DNA of 29,842 bases. It comes from Chara braunii (lineage: Eukaryota > Streptophyta > Charophyceae > Charales > Characeae). Position numbers and translations under genes: made by a program. Numbering within the stretch: position 1 is the first letter of the stretch; each line of letters opens with the position of its first letter. The DNA lies in contig BFEA01000013.1 in NCBI GenBank assembly GCA_003427395.1, positions 5,070,213-5,100,054 on the forward strand, given 5' to 3'. Shown in pieces: positions 10,112-21,164 of the stretch. A model generated the notes under the pieces. That model did no database searches. It was not told the origin of the DNA and saw nothing but the letters and a program-made list of their open reading frames with translations.

Positions 10112-10785
10112 CGAACCAGGGTTGCCACCTCCCGGCCGGGAACCGGGGGCAGCAGGGGTGGAACCCCCAACCCCAGGGGGGAGGGGGGCAAAACTGACGG
10201 AACAAAAAAAGCACATGGACGAGTACGCAGCAGCACCGCGTTTCAATTGGCACAACCTGCATTTTCTGCAATTCTGGGGTGCCTGGGGGTCTGGCAGGGG
10301 CGGGGCCGCAGACGTGCCTGGGCCAGTCAGGGGCAAGGGCCAGGTTGCTCCAGGGGCGGGGGNNNNNNNNNNNNNNNNNNNNNNNNNNNNNNNNNNNNNN
10401 NNNNNNNNNNNNNNNNNNNNNNNNNNNNNNNNNNNNNNNNNNNNNNNNNNNNNNNNNNNNNNNNNNNNNNNNNNNNNNNNNNNNNNNNNNNNNNNNNNNN
10501 NNNNNNNNNNNNNNNNNNNNNNNNNNNNNNNNNNNNNNNNNNNNNNNNNNNNNNNNNGGGAAGCCGGGGTGGGGGTGCCAGGGTCTGGTGGTGGGGTTGC
10601 CGGGGTGCCGGGGTCCGGGGGCGGGGGGCGGTGACGTGGACCGGGGGTCATGTCAAGAAGGAAATAAATCCCACCCCTGATCGGGGATCGCCAGTGCCGG
10701 GGAATGGGGGTCAGCCACCTCCGGGCCAGGGTTCCGGAGGCGGGGATGGGGACCCCGGTTTCCGGGAGGGGAATAGTGCAAACCT
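10112..10785. repeat. G-rich minisatellite interrupted by a 195-base gap
   Basis: The plus strand is dense in GGGG runs with variants of GGGGTGCCGGGGTC. Bases 10363-10557 are N. Similar motifs (GCCACCTCCCGGCC and GCCACCTCCGGGCC) lie near both edges. The runs could form G-quadruplexes, which may explain the gap. Open frames across it are artefacts of N and GC content. Confidence 0.8.
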
Positions 10786-10795
10786 TGCTCCTCTA

Positions 10796-10940
10796 CTCGC
10801 TATATGAAAGATAATTCGATTGTCTAAAGAGCTCTCACTGCAAATTCGATTCAGCTGATGATACTCTTACTCACTATGTGAAAGACAATTTGCCCGTCTA
10901 AAGAGCTCTTCGCTGCAAATTCGATTCAGCTGATGATACG
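10796..10940. repeat. Tandem duplication, period 74 bp
   Basis: GTCTAAAGAGCTCT starts at 10822 and 10896, and GCAAATTCGATTCAGCTGAT follows in both units, with scattered differences. Confidence 0.85.
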
Positions 10941-11700
10941 ATGTTGATGCAGAAACAATTCTCCAAAAAGGGTGATGACACTAGTGAATTGGAAACCATT
11001 CCATTCCCCGAAGAAAAGCGTTGCGTTACTTCATGGTGAATATGGTCTGCTGGAATTTTATGTATCCCTACATCCATATGCCAAAGAAGCAGGATATTAA
11101 CAAGACAAAAGTGGAAGCGTTTGCTAAAAGCACAGATCGAGCTGGAAAGACTTGCTAAAAGCATAGTTGGAACCCACTGATGATCAGTGTGGTGAGTAAC
11201 TCAAACATGTCGGTCTTTTCCGCTGACTCCTTGTTGCTTTGGCCAACTATGCTTTCATGTAGGGCACTTCACGAGGGCTTGATTTCATGTTGAAACATCA
11301 CATGCTTGCCGCTCCCCTGCTGGAGGGAGCGCAGGTGGCTTTCAGCTGCAAACATTTCAATCTGGCTGTGTTCATTGAATATAATTTTGCCCAATTGTCT
11401 GCTCGGGATTTAAGCGCCTTCACTCGTTCTAGATTGCGGTTTTACCGCATCTCTTCTCTATTACCCTCCCTCTAACCGCCATATCCGCCCACCCCGTCCC
11501 TCCCTCGCGTTCAGTACTTCCTACTCTTCATTCTTTCTTTCTTTCCCTTCCTTTCCCTTCCTTTCATATTCCGCTGTTCTCATTATCGATGCTCGTATAG
11601 TGCTCTGCAACATCGTTGCTGAGCACTGAGCCTCTCACTCACAAACGCGGATGCAGACAGGTGAGTTTTCTCACTCACACAAGGATGTCGCCAGGTGAGT

Positions 11701-12042
11701 TTGGGAAGCGCATGGGTCTCTTCTTTGTCTCACTGTTTGCTCTACCTTCTTTTCGCACCGTGAGCACAACTTCCACCTTCTAGACCCATTCATCGGGCAA
11801 ATTTCCAGTTTTTACTTCTGCAAGATATTTTACTTCCAGGGGCATTGGATGTGACACTGGAAGCAGCCAGTTTGGGAAGCACATGGGTCTCTTCTTTGTC
11901 TCACTGTTTGCTCTACCTTCTTTTCGCACCGTGCGCACAACTTCCACCTTCTAGACCCATTCATCGGGCAAATTTCCAGTTTTGACTTCTGCAAGATATT
12001 TTACTTCCATGGTGCATTGGATGTGACACTGGAAGCACCCAC
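11701..12042. repeat. Tandem duplication, period 171 bp
   Basis: Units start TTGGGAAGC at 11701 and 11872 and share CATGGGTCTCTTCTTTGTCT, TAGACCCATTCATCGGGC and TGGATGTGACACTGGAAGCA. They are about 97 percent alike by eye. A shorter GTGAGTTT repeat pair lies just before at 11660-11700. Confidence 0.92.
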
Positions 12043-13264
12043 TGCACAGTGGAAGCACTCGATGCAACCATTGCGCGATGCATACTGACAAATTGCATGA
12101 GCCTTTCATTTCAACTTGCGCCGCTTCTCGGTAACCTACATATAACCATTGAACTGAATTTGTTAGGACTGACTTCGATCTCCAGAACCCACTCCACAAA
12201 CTGGGATTTGATTTTCGGGTTTCATCCAAGCAACAAGAGTCACCAGCAACCCACAAAGGTGTTCAAATTTGAGTAGCGACGTAGCTAACTACAACACGGA
12301 TCCTGGTTTGGTGACATATTAAACACTGGTTTATTATGTGTCCACGTGCGTCTGGAGCATTAAAATCTGTTCTTGGGCCTTCCCCTTCCCCCCAAAGAAC
12401 AATTCTGACTGATTTTTCTCATCACAGGCAGGCTGTCAGCCTATGTTCTGAAGCCGACTGTTCTTTGTCAAAAGGTTCTCTCCTTCAATGAATTATGTGA
12501 AAACAAATTGCGACCCGCCCGCAAAAGTAGGGATTTGGAAACCCTAAAAGAAGCCACCGTATCATCCTACCATCCATAAAACGATGGCTACAGACAAGAA
12601 GACTACTGTACTACACCTTTCATGTGTGCGGCGTCACAATGCAAAACAGCAGGAACATAAAAACTCGACTAAAAATGGCATACCAAGGCATCAAGAATTT
12701 TTTTATTGACCCTACAGCCCATCTTTAAATTGGGGTGAGCTCATCGTGACGGGAAATTCAACCAACCACCCTACGAGGACGTACTTCAAGATAAGGGCCA
12801 TTGCCACCCACTTTTTCCAGTCTTCCCAGCCCAGTCCCCGCATTTGCCATAGCTGGAAATGGCTCTTACTTTGAAGTCCGCACCCCAAGGTCTCAGCTAC
12901 ACCATTCACCCACCGACGCAGGTATAATTGTCCGCTGACGCCTGGCACACTCGCTGACGAACAAGCAAATTTTGTACCGCGACCAGGGGTGGGACTGCTC
13001 ATGTTTGTGGAGAGCAGAAAATCGCTATTGATCTGGTTTCACCATCTCTCTGCTTAAAAGTTAAGAACCCATCCAGGTTCAGGCGCTTCATCCAACCCGC
13101 TGGTGGGACCTCGCCCGGGACTACACGAGGGTTCCTTTTCAAAGTTTATCTTCTCCGTATCATACCAATTCTAGCAAATGTCCAGAAGGACGTCCTCAAG
13201 CATTTTCTATTCTTAGAATACGAGTGCATTAAATAATACAAGAACAAAAACTCTCCGCATAAAA

Positions 13265-13274
13265 TCGCTCGCTC
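13265..13274. repeat. Left target-site duplication of the LINE
   Basis: TCGCTCGCTC just before the element. The same ten bases occur at 18254-18263. The motif is simple in composition, which slightly weakens the case. Confidence 0.65.
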
Positions 13275-13441
13275 ATCTCAGAAGTATTTTGGCCCAGAAG
13301 TGGGCGGTGTCTGGTTCGCAAGCCTCCTCCTCGTCAAACGGCAGAGGAATAACTACATTGCAGAACGCTTCGGGCGGAGGAAACCCAGCAATCCGGATCC
13401 ATGACACAACGGGCGCCAACGCTGTAGATGGACAGACTTAG
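13265..13441 (+). pseudogene. Tail of LINE ORF1 (gag-like), overlapping ORF2 by 14 nt
   Basis: One frame is open from the 5' junction to TAG at 13439-13441 and overlaps the ORF2 ATG at 13428. It encodes a Ser/Gly/Asn-rich tail including SSSSNGRGITTLQNASGGG. LINEs of this clade usually have an ORF1 RNA-binding protein ending at or just inside ORF2, so I read this as the ORF1 C-terminus left by 5' truncation. No zinc knuckle or RRM remains to prove it. The first ten bases are the putative target-site duplication. Confidence 0.45.
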
Positions 13442-16400
13442 GGTCGCGACTTGGAACATGCGGGGCCTAGGGGACACTACGAAGAGAGCGAAAAAGACCA
13501 GACTTAAATCCTGGATGCACCGCCATAAAGTGCAGGTAATGCTGCTACAGGAAACCAAGTTGGGAGAGGAAAAGATCCTAGAACTAGGCTGTTGGTGGGA
13601 CGGCCCACAGATTTGGGCACCGGCTATGGGCACCAGAGGAGGCACAGACAGTTGCAGGCCAGCATAGTAGATTACGAAGCAGACCTATGGGGGAAGTGGG
13701 CATGGGTGAAATTCGAGGACCAGCAGGCTTCCTGGGCAGTCATGACAGTGTATGCCCCGTTGGATAGAGCGGACAGAATTAATTTTTTCAAAGAACTGAT
13801 GAACTGCACCCCGGATGTGGACAATCTATTAGTGGCAGGCGATTGGAACTACACATTGGATGATCTAGGAAATACAGCTTCAGGCACGGCAGATACAACG
13901 CTGCTACTGCAGCACATGATCGAGCTAGAACTCAATGACACTTTCCGCCTAATGTACCCGCATGACCCGGGTCACACGTGGTACTCCTCAGCGACAGTGG
14001 GACCGCAGGCTGGTGTCCATAGACGGTTAGATTATTTTTTAACTAGTCCGTGGTGGTCAGAATCGGTTCAGGAGGTCAGAGTAGTTCCAAACTCGATATC
14101 CGATCATAAACCAGTCCTAGCATCCTTCAAACTGGAGAGCTGCATAGACAGGGGCAAAGGTTACTACAGGCTGAACACCCTGCTGTTGAAAGACCCAGGC
14201 ATATCAAGGTGGATTAACTCCTTTTGGGAAAAGCGGCCGGATTCCCACCATCTGTTCCCCGCACCAGGGGACTGGTGGGATCCCGGGTCTTTTATAACTG
14301 CAGGAGTCCTCAGTGTTTTTTCACGAATCATGGCTGCAAGAAGGAACAAGGAAGAGCTGGACATCAGAGCAAGACTAGAGGAAATTGAGAGAAGAATGGA
14401 GCTGCACCCCATATCAGCACAAGTTTGGGCAGAGGACAGAGCAAAAGTGTTGCTACAGTGGGATGAACTACAACTAAGAAGATCAGAAGAATGGGCAGAC
14501 AGACTGAAGGTGAAGGGGATAACAGTGTATGACAGAATGACGCGCGAATCCTTCCAGANATTATCTCCGAAGAGCGCATCGCAGGGCATGAAAGCGTTAC
14601 AACATCCATTCATGCCGGCTGCAANCATAGCTGAGACCAGCACAGAGATGTGCAGGTATGCAGTTCTGTATTTCAGAGACATTCTCACATCAAGACGGAT
14701 AGGTGAANACNCTNATCTNGATCTAGCTGCCAACTCAACCCACTGGGATCACACAACTATAAAACTCAGCAATCTGGACAGCAACAGCCTGGAGAACCCC
14801 ATCACCGAGGTGGAACTACGCGCAGCAGCAGACTCGATGGCAAAAGGAAAGGCACCAGGGAGCAAAGGTATACCAGTGGAATTCTATACAGCACACTGGA
14901 AGGTACTTGCTCCCCATCTATTGNAAATCTATAACGAAGTTTTGTCCGGAGGGTCTCTCTCTACAAATATGGCCTATGGAATCATTTCGGTAATCTACAA
15001 GAAAGGGAACAAGGAGGACATCAGGAATTGGAGACCGATCTCCCTCCTTGGCGTCTCCTACAAGATACTAGCTAAGGTACTAGCTAGAAGACTAGCGCAG
15101 GTGCTACCGGGACTAGTAGGAAGGGACCAAGCAGCATTCATCAGGGGCAGATAGATCTTTGATAATATTGTCACAGCGATGGAAGCTTTAGAGTTAGTGC
15201 AAAGAGAGAACCATGAAGTAGCTATACTTCTTCTAGATCTGGAAAAAGCCTACGATCGTGTGAATTGGGCGTATGTCCTCACAACGCTCAAACACCTAGG
15301 CTTTGGTCCCAAGTTTAGAAGCTGGGTAGTTGCTATGTACAGGCCTGCTAAATCTTCGGTTATGATCAATGGTCAGATCTCNGAGCCCTTCTCTCTTTNT
15401 AGNTCACTCCGTCAGGGTTGCCCTCTTGNCCCCCTNCTNTTTGTACTACAATTAGAGGTGATGCTCAACAATGTAAGAGNACACCCGGACATCCAGGGCC
15501 TNAANGTGCAGAACACGGAATGCAAAGTGAAGGCGNTAGCANATGACCTCCTTGCGATTTCAGCNAACACCCAGAGCTCNNTGGAGGGCCTCAAGAGTTG
15601 CTTAGTAGAGTACTCTCACCACTCGGAGGCAGCAGTAAATTGGAACAAGTCAGTCTTTTTCTTACCCGCTCAGTATGCTCCAGCGGTAGAATTCGGCATG
15701 AAAAGAATCACAGAGGGCGCGTCAGAGAGGTATTTGGGAGTACAAGTCGCCTTGGATAATTGCAATGGTACTCAAAATGAAATACTCCAACAGAAAATTA
15801 TCCAGCATGTCTCCAGATGGGGAACAGCCCCGCACTTGTCACTGTTTGGAAGAGCCATGGTATTAAACGTTGCTTTATTTTCGCTCCTATGGTTTGTAGG
15901 GAGAGTGAAAATGCTCAGCAAGCAGCTCCTCAAATCAGTGAGGAACGCTGCAGCGAGATTCTTATGGAAGCCTTTCGGACAACTGGACGGTGGGTTCATT
16001 TCCAAAGTCGCCTGGGATACAATCTGCCATGGCAGAAAGGAGGGTGGCTTGGGTATGCTTGATCCTGGAAAACAAAACTTAGCGCTGTTAGCCCAGTGGA
16101 TCATTAAGGCAATATCAGCTAACCACGAGGATCACTGGATCCTCATGGCGGAAGTTATTTTGGCGGAGGAATGGGACTTACCAAGAATGGAGGACGTCTG
16201 GGTCTGCTGCATGCTGGACTCTTATCTGCGCCGTCACATCAAGTCTCCTTTTTGGCACGGTGTACTGTACGCCTGGAACCAGATAAAGCCAAAACGGTGG
16301 TCCGAACCATCGACAAAAGAGGAGGTTTTGAACCAACCTATTTCCGATAACCCCTTCATTAAGGACCTCACGGACCTCTCCTTCTCAGCTGGCACAGGCA

Positions 16401-18252
16401 CGGGAGCCTTTGGTAGGAACTGGATTCAGCGAGGAGTCCTCCGAATTTCAGACATCTGGGACGAGATTTGCGGACCCTGGGTATCCGGGCCGGAACTCAA
16501 AGAGAAGCTGGGAGGGCTAAGAGATGTGGAAGACAGACTCCAGGACTTGATTCAAGCCATTCCAGTGGACTGGAAACAGAGGCTGGACTGCACATCCACG
16601 GACCAGGTGCGTTCCTGGTATCAGACGCAGGTTCCAGAACAAGAGACGGTTTACTGGAAACTCGTTGGTATAGACGCAGAGGGCACCAGATCATTCCAGC
16701 AGTGGGAAAAACTTAGTCTATCATGTCCAGAACTATTCGAGGTTGAAAAGGAGGATGAGGAATCGCCCACTGGGCGAAGTCCACATCCGCTGGGCCCACT
16801 CACGCAAGTGAGAGTGCGAGAAGCCTGCACCGAGGACGGTGCCTGGACCTGTTATGTCTGGAAGGAGGGTACACCCATTAGGAAACTCAGATTGGACCCA
16901 GCAATGTGGAGATGGCAAAATCCACAGAGCTGGCTATCGGAGTATTCCTCTCAAAGAGGCTACAGAGAGCTTCAAGTGTCCTCCCCTCCAGTGGTCACAG
17001 CCGTACAGCGCTGGACTCAGGTAGTTGGAAAGGAACCTGAGGAGCTGGCGAATATCATTCCGATCTTGTGGGAGGTGATCCTGCAAATCCCCTCTCAACG
17101 AACAGCCTCCATCCTCTGGCTTCTATCACTACTTGTAACCCCTTCAGCTGTTTGGTTACATAGTAGGGGAATGAATATTACCTTGGTCTGTAAACGCTGT
17201 AAATGGCCATTCGAGTCAACAGTACATCTGTGGCTGTCTTGCCCTCCTGGTGGCAATCCCATTGGGCCAGGATTAGTGGGAACAGTCTGTCTTGGGACGA
17301 CGATTGGATTCTTTTTGAGGTTCATTTGGGGGAGAATCCACGAGAGAGGAACTGGTGTTACATAGCTCAGGTGTACAGAGCGGTTATCTTTGAGGTCATT
17401 TGGGAAGAGAGAAACAGTATTGTCTTTAAAAACAAGTTCACCTCTGATCAAGCGCTGAAAAGCAGAGTCAAACGTCTGATGAGTTTGGAGATGCAAAGTG
17501 ACTGGCGCAGGAAGGTGTTGAAATCTCATAACAAACTCGGAGGGTTTCGCAAAAACTGGGCCAGAAGTGATGAACTGGCAGTAGTTAAGGATGGGAAGTT
17601 GGTCCTGGGTGTATGGCTCAGTAGCAGTTAGACAGGACCTGGGTGCTCGGTCCGAATCTTCGCAGTAGAAGGGCAGTGACGGATTCTTGAGTTTGTGGTA
17701 GGAGCATCAGACAATGACGGACTCATTTAGAGTCCACTTACAAACGGCCGCCGATAGGCCAGAGGATGACCTGCACACTCGGTTTTAACTCCGCAGGAGG
17801 AGGGCAGTTGGTGGATGTTCCGGCGATGGAAAGAGTGTGATATCTACCAAGTGTCGTGGTAGACTCCAGGGCCTGTCTTAGGGCCTTTTGGCTAGAGAGT
17901 GGGATGGTTGTTTTAGACCACTAATGAAGAGGGAAGACTGTAAAATTTATAGTCGAATAGGTAGTGTAGGAGTAGATAGTCATTGTAGTCGAGGTAGGGT
18001 AGAGGTGGGCTCTAGCAGTCCCTAGAGCAAAATTGAAACTGTAGAAGTAGATTTAAAATTTGCAGGGATAGGAACTGTAGAAGTAGAATCAGAATTTGCA
18101 GCTTTAGAGCTGCTGGGTTGGAAAAGACCCGCAGGCACAGCCTGTAAGCTAAGCTGGATGATGCTTCCAGATACTTGTATCCGGGTGTAATGTAGAGGTC
18201 CCCGGCCTCTGATGTTATTTTGGAATGAAATTGAAATTGAACCAAAAAAAAA
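13275..18252 (+). mobile_element. L1-type LINE retrotransposon, 5'-truncated and inactive
   Basis: The element is about 4.98 kb and ends in TTGAAATTGAACC followed by nine A residues (18244-18252). The 10-bp sequence TCGCTCGCTC occurs at 13265-13274 and again at 18254-18263, directly flanking both ends, and fits a target-site duplication. It carries the tail of a first ORF and a long second ORF with endonuclease, reverse transcriptase and a C-terminal zinc knuckle. A 3' UTR of about 0.6 kb contains a small internal duplication (18034 and 18070). It lies antisense to the host gene inside intron 1. Because the 5' end starts inside ORF1, it is a truncated insertion. Single-base N characters between 14559 and 15590 show weak assembly there. 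Confidence 0.88.
13428..17631 (+). pseudogene. LINE ORF2: APE-type endonuclease, reverse transcriptase, zf-RVT
   Basis: The endonuclease (13428-14130) shows WNMRG, QETK, GDWN (13838-13849), RRLDYFL and SDHKPV (14099-14116), the expected catalytic set. The reverse transcriptase shows NWRPISLLGVSYKILAKVL, RDQAAFIRGR, LLDLEKAYDRVNW (motif A, Asp), SLRQGCPL (motif B), the motif C box at 15534-15551 where N bases hide two residues of A-x-A-x-D-L-L, VNWNKS and YLGVQV. A C-x2-C-x8-H-x4-C knuckle at 17189-17242 matches zf-RVT. Three lesions break it: a frame change near 13640-13670, probably with loss of some codons; an amber TAG at 15152-15154, where the family normally has Gln after RGR; and a second frame change near 17243-17290, after which the frame runs to the stop at 17631. 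ORF2 makes target-primed reverse transcription machinery. This copy cannot make intact protein, unless some of the lesions are assembly errors. Confidence 0.9.
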
Positions 18253-18253
18253 T

Positions 18254-18263
18254 TCGCTCGCTC
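18254..18263. repeat. Right target-site duplication of the LINE
   Basis: TCGCTCGCTC directly after the A9 tail and one T, matching the left copy exactly. Confidence 0.65.
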
Positions 18264-18390
18264 GTTTACCGCCGGGGATTCCGCTGACCTGGGGCCACCA
18301 AGACCACTCACTCGCGGTCAGACAAGCGTGGCTAGCCGAAGGGCTATTTGTAGGCCAGCCCGACACGCATACGTCCTAAGAGAACCTGAC

Positions 18391-18650
18391 AGGCAGTACA
18401 ACAAATGAGTGAAGTCGCAATTCTGTTCTTTTTTTTTTTCTTTTTTTTTCTGTTCTTTTTTTGGTATTTCGGATTCTCCGCATAGGGCGTTGACCAAATC
18501 AGTTACGACACCAGAAAATCAGACCGCACAACTTGCTTCCGGGCGTGATCTTCAGTGCCACAGGCGGCAGAACGAATAAGTGAAGTCGCAATTCTGTCCC
18601 TTCTTTTCCAATTTTGGATTCTCTGCATTGGGCGTTGACAGAACGAGGGA
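18391..18650. repeat. Diverged duplication, period 171 bp
   Basis: AGTGAAGTCGCAATTCTGT starts at 18408 and 18579. Both are followed by T/C-rich sequence, GGATTCTC.GCAT and GGGCGTTGAC. The first copy holds two long T runs (18430-18460). Confidence 0.75.
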
Positions 18651-18945
18651 GCCGCTACAAGTAGTAGTCCCCTCCTAAATGAACAGGTCATGAATTCATG
18701 TCAGAAGGAAAATTTTGTCGAAAATTTTGTATAAACAGATAGATATACTATAATTACATATAATATCAAAGGAAGAAACTGTCCCATGCTGGTATGGAGT
18801 CCCCCCAAAACTGACCGTTTGAAAATGTTTGTGGCCGTCTTCAGCGTACTGGTGCGGACGGTCCATCTAGCTGTCTCCGCTGTGCTGGTACATTCCAGCA
18901 GCGACAGTCTGGAATTCAAGCCAAGAGCGACAGTCTTGGCGTTCT

Positions 18946-18953
18946 AGCGGAGC
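18946..18953. repeat. Target-site duplication of the U2 retrocopy (left)
   Basis: AGCGGAGC immediately next to the poly(A) tail of the U2 copy. The identical octamer lies at 19061-19068, two bases beyond the U2 5' end. Confidence 0.75.
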
Positions 18954-18975
18954 TTTTTTTTTTTTTTTTTTTTTT

Positions 18976-19058
18976 GGTCCGATGGACCACGGATCAGATA
19001 TTAAACTGATCAGAACAGATACTACACTTGATCTTAGCCAAAAGGCCGAGAAAGGTAC
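18976..19058 (-). pseudogene. U2: U2 snRNA retropseudogene, 3'-truncated, poly(A)-tailed
   Basis: The minus strand reads TACCTTTCTCGGCCTTTTGG, then CTAAGATCAAGTGTAGTATC, then TGTTCTGATCAGTTTAATAT and CTGATCCGTGGTCCATCGGA CC. This is the first 80 or so nt of plant-type U2, including the branch-point-pairing GTAGTA. One C replaces the usual A in GATACG, and G replaces T in TTCTTATC. The copy stops exactly after the GGTCC-ATC-GGACC stem and continues as 22 A residues (18975-18954), so the Sm site and the 3' stem-loops are missing. The sequence AGCGGAGC flanks it on both sides (18946-18953 and 19061-19068). This is a retrotransposed copy, not a working snRNA gene. Confidence 0.9.
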
Positions 19059-19060
19059 CG

Positions 19061-19068
19061 AGCGGAGC
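19061..19068. repeat. Target-site duplication of the U2 retrocopy (right)
   Basis: AGCGGAGC, the partner of the copy at 18946-18953. Confidence 0.75.
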
Positions 19069-19325
19069 ATTCGACCCTCAGAGCCGTTTCTATACCTTTT
19101 TTTTCCTTCTATTTCTGTAGGCTGGCCCCGCATTCAATTCACAGTTATCATCATTGTATTCTGGCACCACACCATGATGATAGTCGATTGGCCGAACGTG
19201 CAAAAGCGGGTCAGAACCGAGCACATATCTAGCTCAACTCTCATGTCTCGATGTCCTAAGCTAATCCGTTGGGTCAGAGCTACCGGCCCTCATGGCTGAG
19301 CGAGCAAAATAGCCCCTCGTCTGCA

Positions 19326-19495
19326 GTCACTACAGGGGTTCGGGGGCAGGCAATCCACCAAGCCCTCACGGGAAGGAACAAAAATAGTTCGCCGTATGTG
19401 GTCACTGCATCGTTCAGAGGCAGGACACCAAGCCCCCATGGGAAAGAACAAAAATAGCCCCCGCCGTATGTGGTCACTGCATCGTTCAGAGGCAT
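19326..19495. repeat. Tandem repeat, period about 72 bp, 2.4 units
   Basis: GTATGTGGTCACTGCATCG occurs at 19394 and 19466 and a weaker form (GTCACTACAGGGGTTCG) at 19326. Each unit holds GGGAA(G/A)GAACAAAAATAG. Confidence 0.85.
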
Positions 19496-20628
19496 GGCAT
19501 GCCCTCGACACTGCCGAGCATGGGGTTAATTACGGCCGCGCTGTTTTTCTGGATATTTTTGGATCTCACCAGCGCGAGCCGGCTATATCCCACTTGCATT
19601 CGCGCACCGTGATAGCTCGTTTTGTTCAAGATGGCCAAGGAAAGAAAGGCCCGTGAGAATGCACCTGCACCGCTGCACATACCGTTTGTCGTCTTTTTCT
19701 GTGACACTTTAACCATACCGTTCGACGACTGCATTTCCAGGGTCATTCGCACAGCAGTGTTCATGCCTTCCTCCCCAAATCCAAACCAAGCCCCTTACCC
19801 ACTTCTCCAGGGGCGAAGTCCTGCTTTTGCTTACCGCACATGCTTCATTCTCAACGATCGCTTGGGAAGATCGATACGCGGTACCGTCCGCCCGTCGTCT
19901 TCCCGAACCGTTGCCGCTGGGCTGCTGCCGTTGTCCAAATTGACTTCCCCTGGTGATCTGCTCATTATCATTAGCGGTACTACCCTTCCTTTGCGATACG
20001 CATGGGCAATCGTTACCTCGAGTACGCACTGCCATATTTTCTGCAAGGCCTTCGTAAGAAAATTTTAATTCCTCCTGAACGGAGACTGGTTCCACGGATC
20101 TACTGTTAGATCCCAGAGACCCGCATTAGGCCCGCGTAATACAATGCAAGTCTGAAAAAAAAACACGGACAACAAGATCGCCTCGCTCCGCAGCTCAACG
20201 AATGTCAGATACGGCGAGCACTGGATCTTCCAGCAAGATTCATTTAAGAACACTACCTAGCTGACCGCCCTATCATTTTCATTTCCTGAAAATTTAAGCA
20301 CCACTATACTTTGCAAGCGGAAGGGTCCATTTTTTTTATATTAGGGTTAGCGCCGTACGTTTTTGTAGTGATCTGGATCTGAAGAGTGATAAGTCGTGTT
20401 GTGTGCACCATTCCTGAAAGTCAACGCCCCGGTCAAGTCCATGTCAGTGCCCACGACCGTTGACTACGTTGCAGTTTGTAGCGCACATGACCTGGAGCAT
20501 CGAAGTTCTGTTTTATGTCCGAGGATCAGCGTGCCCGTTCGCCAGAAATGGTACGTATACGTTGTTACAATATTTCTCCTGTAATAGAAAACCGATACCG
20601 AACAGTGATGGGCAATACTAAAATGTTA

Positions 20629-20765
20629 GGGCTATGGGCCTCGCTCCACTACTCTCGACATGCGCAAAACGAGAGTGAATCTTCCGCTAGAACGTGGAAA
20701 GATACAACGCCACGGTTTTTGTCTTTTGTGCATGTCGAGAGTAGTGGAGCGACGCCCTATGCCCC
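20629..20765. mobile_element. Foldback MITE with about 42-bp terminal inverted repeats, copy 1
   Basis: The left arm (20629-20670) reads GGGCTATGGGCC, then TCGCTCCACTACTCTCGACA, then TGCGCAAAAC. The right arm (20723-20765) is its inverse with about four mismatches. The 50-bp centre contains CTTCCGCTAGAACGTGGAAA. I see no clear target-site duplication. The element has no coding capacity and would depend on a transposase elsewhere; superfamily unknown. It lies in intron 1 close to the exon 1 donor. Confidence 0.75.
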
Positions 20766-21164
20766 AGCCTTTTTTCTTCCTTCATAGGCTGTTCACGTCT
20801 TACCTCCGCATCTGTTAGAACGGCGGTTTGCAGTGTAGGCCGGTTACTGTCAGAACCCGGCCCATGCGACTTCACTCGTTTGTCACATTACAAAAGATCG
20901 GAATTGGAGTAGAGGGGGGCCGAAAGCAGAAAAGAAAGGACAAATAGCAAGGGGAGACGCAGGACGGGCAGGACGGGAAGTCGGAGAAAAGCAAGCATAA
21001 GAGTCAACAGAACCAACATGGGAGGTTGGAAGAGGGACAAAATAAGTAAAGACAGAAGAGAGAGAACTGGAAGAATCACAGAGAGGAAAGACCGAGGGAT
21101 AGGCCACTCAAAAAGTCAGCGAAAGAAAAGACGAGGAACACCAAAAGTCTCAAAAAAAACACAC

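Larger units (their letters stand above)
7582..21164 (-). other. Intron 1 of the coiled-coil gene, 13.6 kb
   Basis: The intron runs from GTGTGT (21164) to TTGCAG (7582), if no exon was missed between. It contains a LINE, a U2 retrocopy, a MITE, a hairpin, a G-rich minisatellite with an assembly gap, and at least five local tandem duplications. Outside these elements (7600-8820, 9850-10100, 10945-11630, 12050-13260, 19500-20600) I see only short shadow frames without support and low-grade repeats, such as the CATCAGCG/CATCAATG motif about five times in 8166-8290. Confidence 0.7.

Noticed and set aside
10038-10807. Long frames across 10.0-10.8 kb on both strands
   Set aside because: They exist only because the 195 N bases cannot contain stops and the flanks are G-rich.
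18976-19058. Functional U2 snRNA gene
   Set aside because: The Sm site and 3' stem-loops are missing, and it carries a poly(A) tail and target-site duplications.
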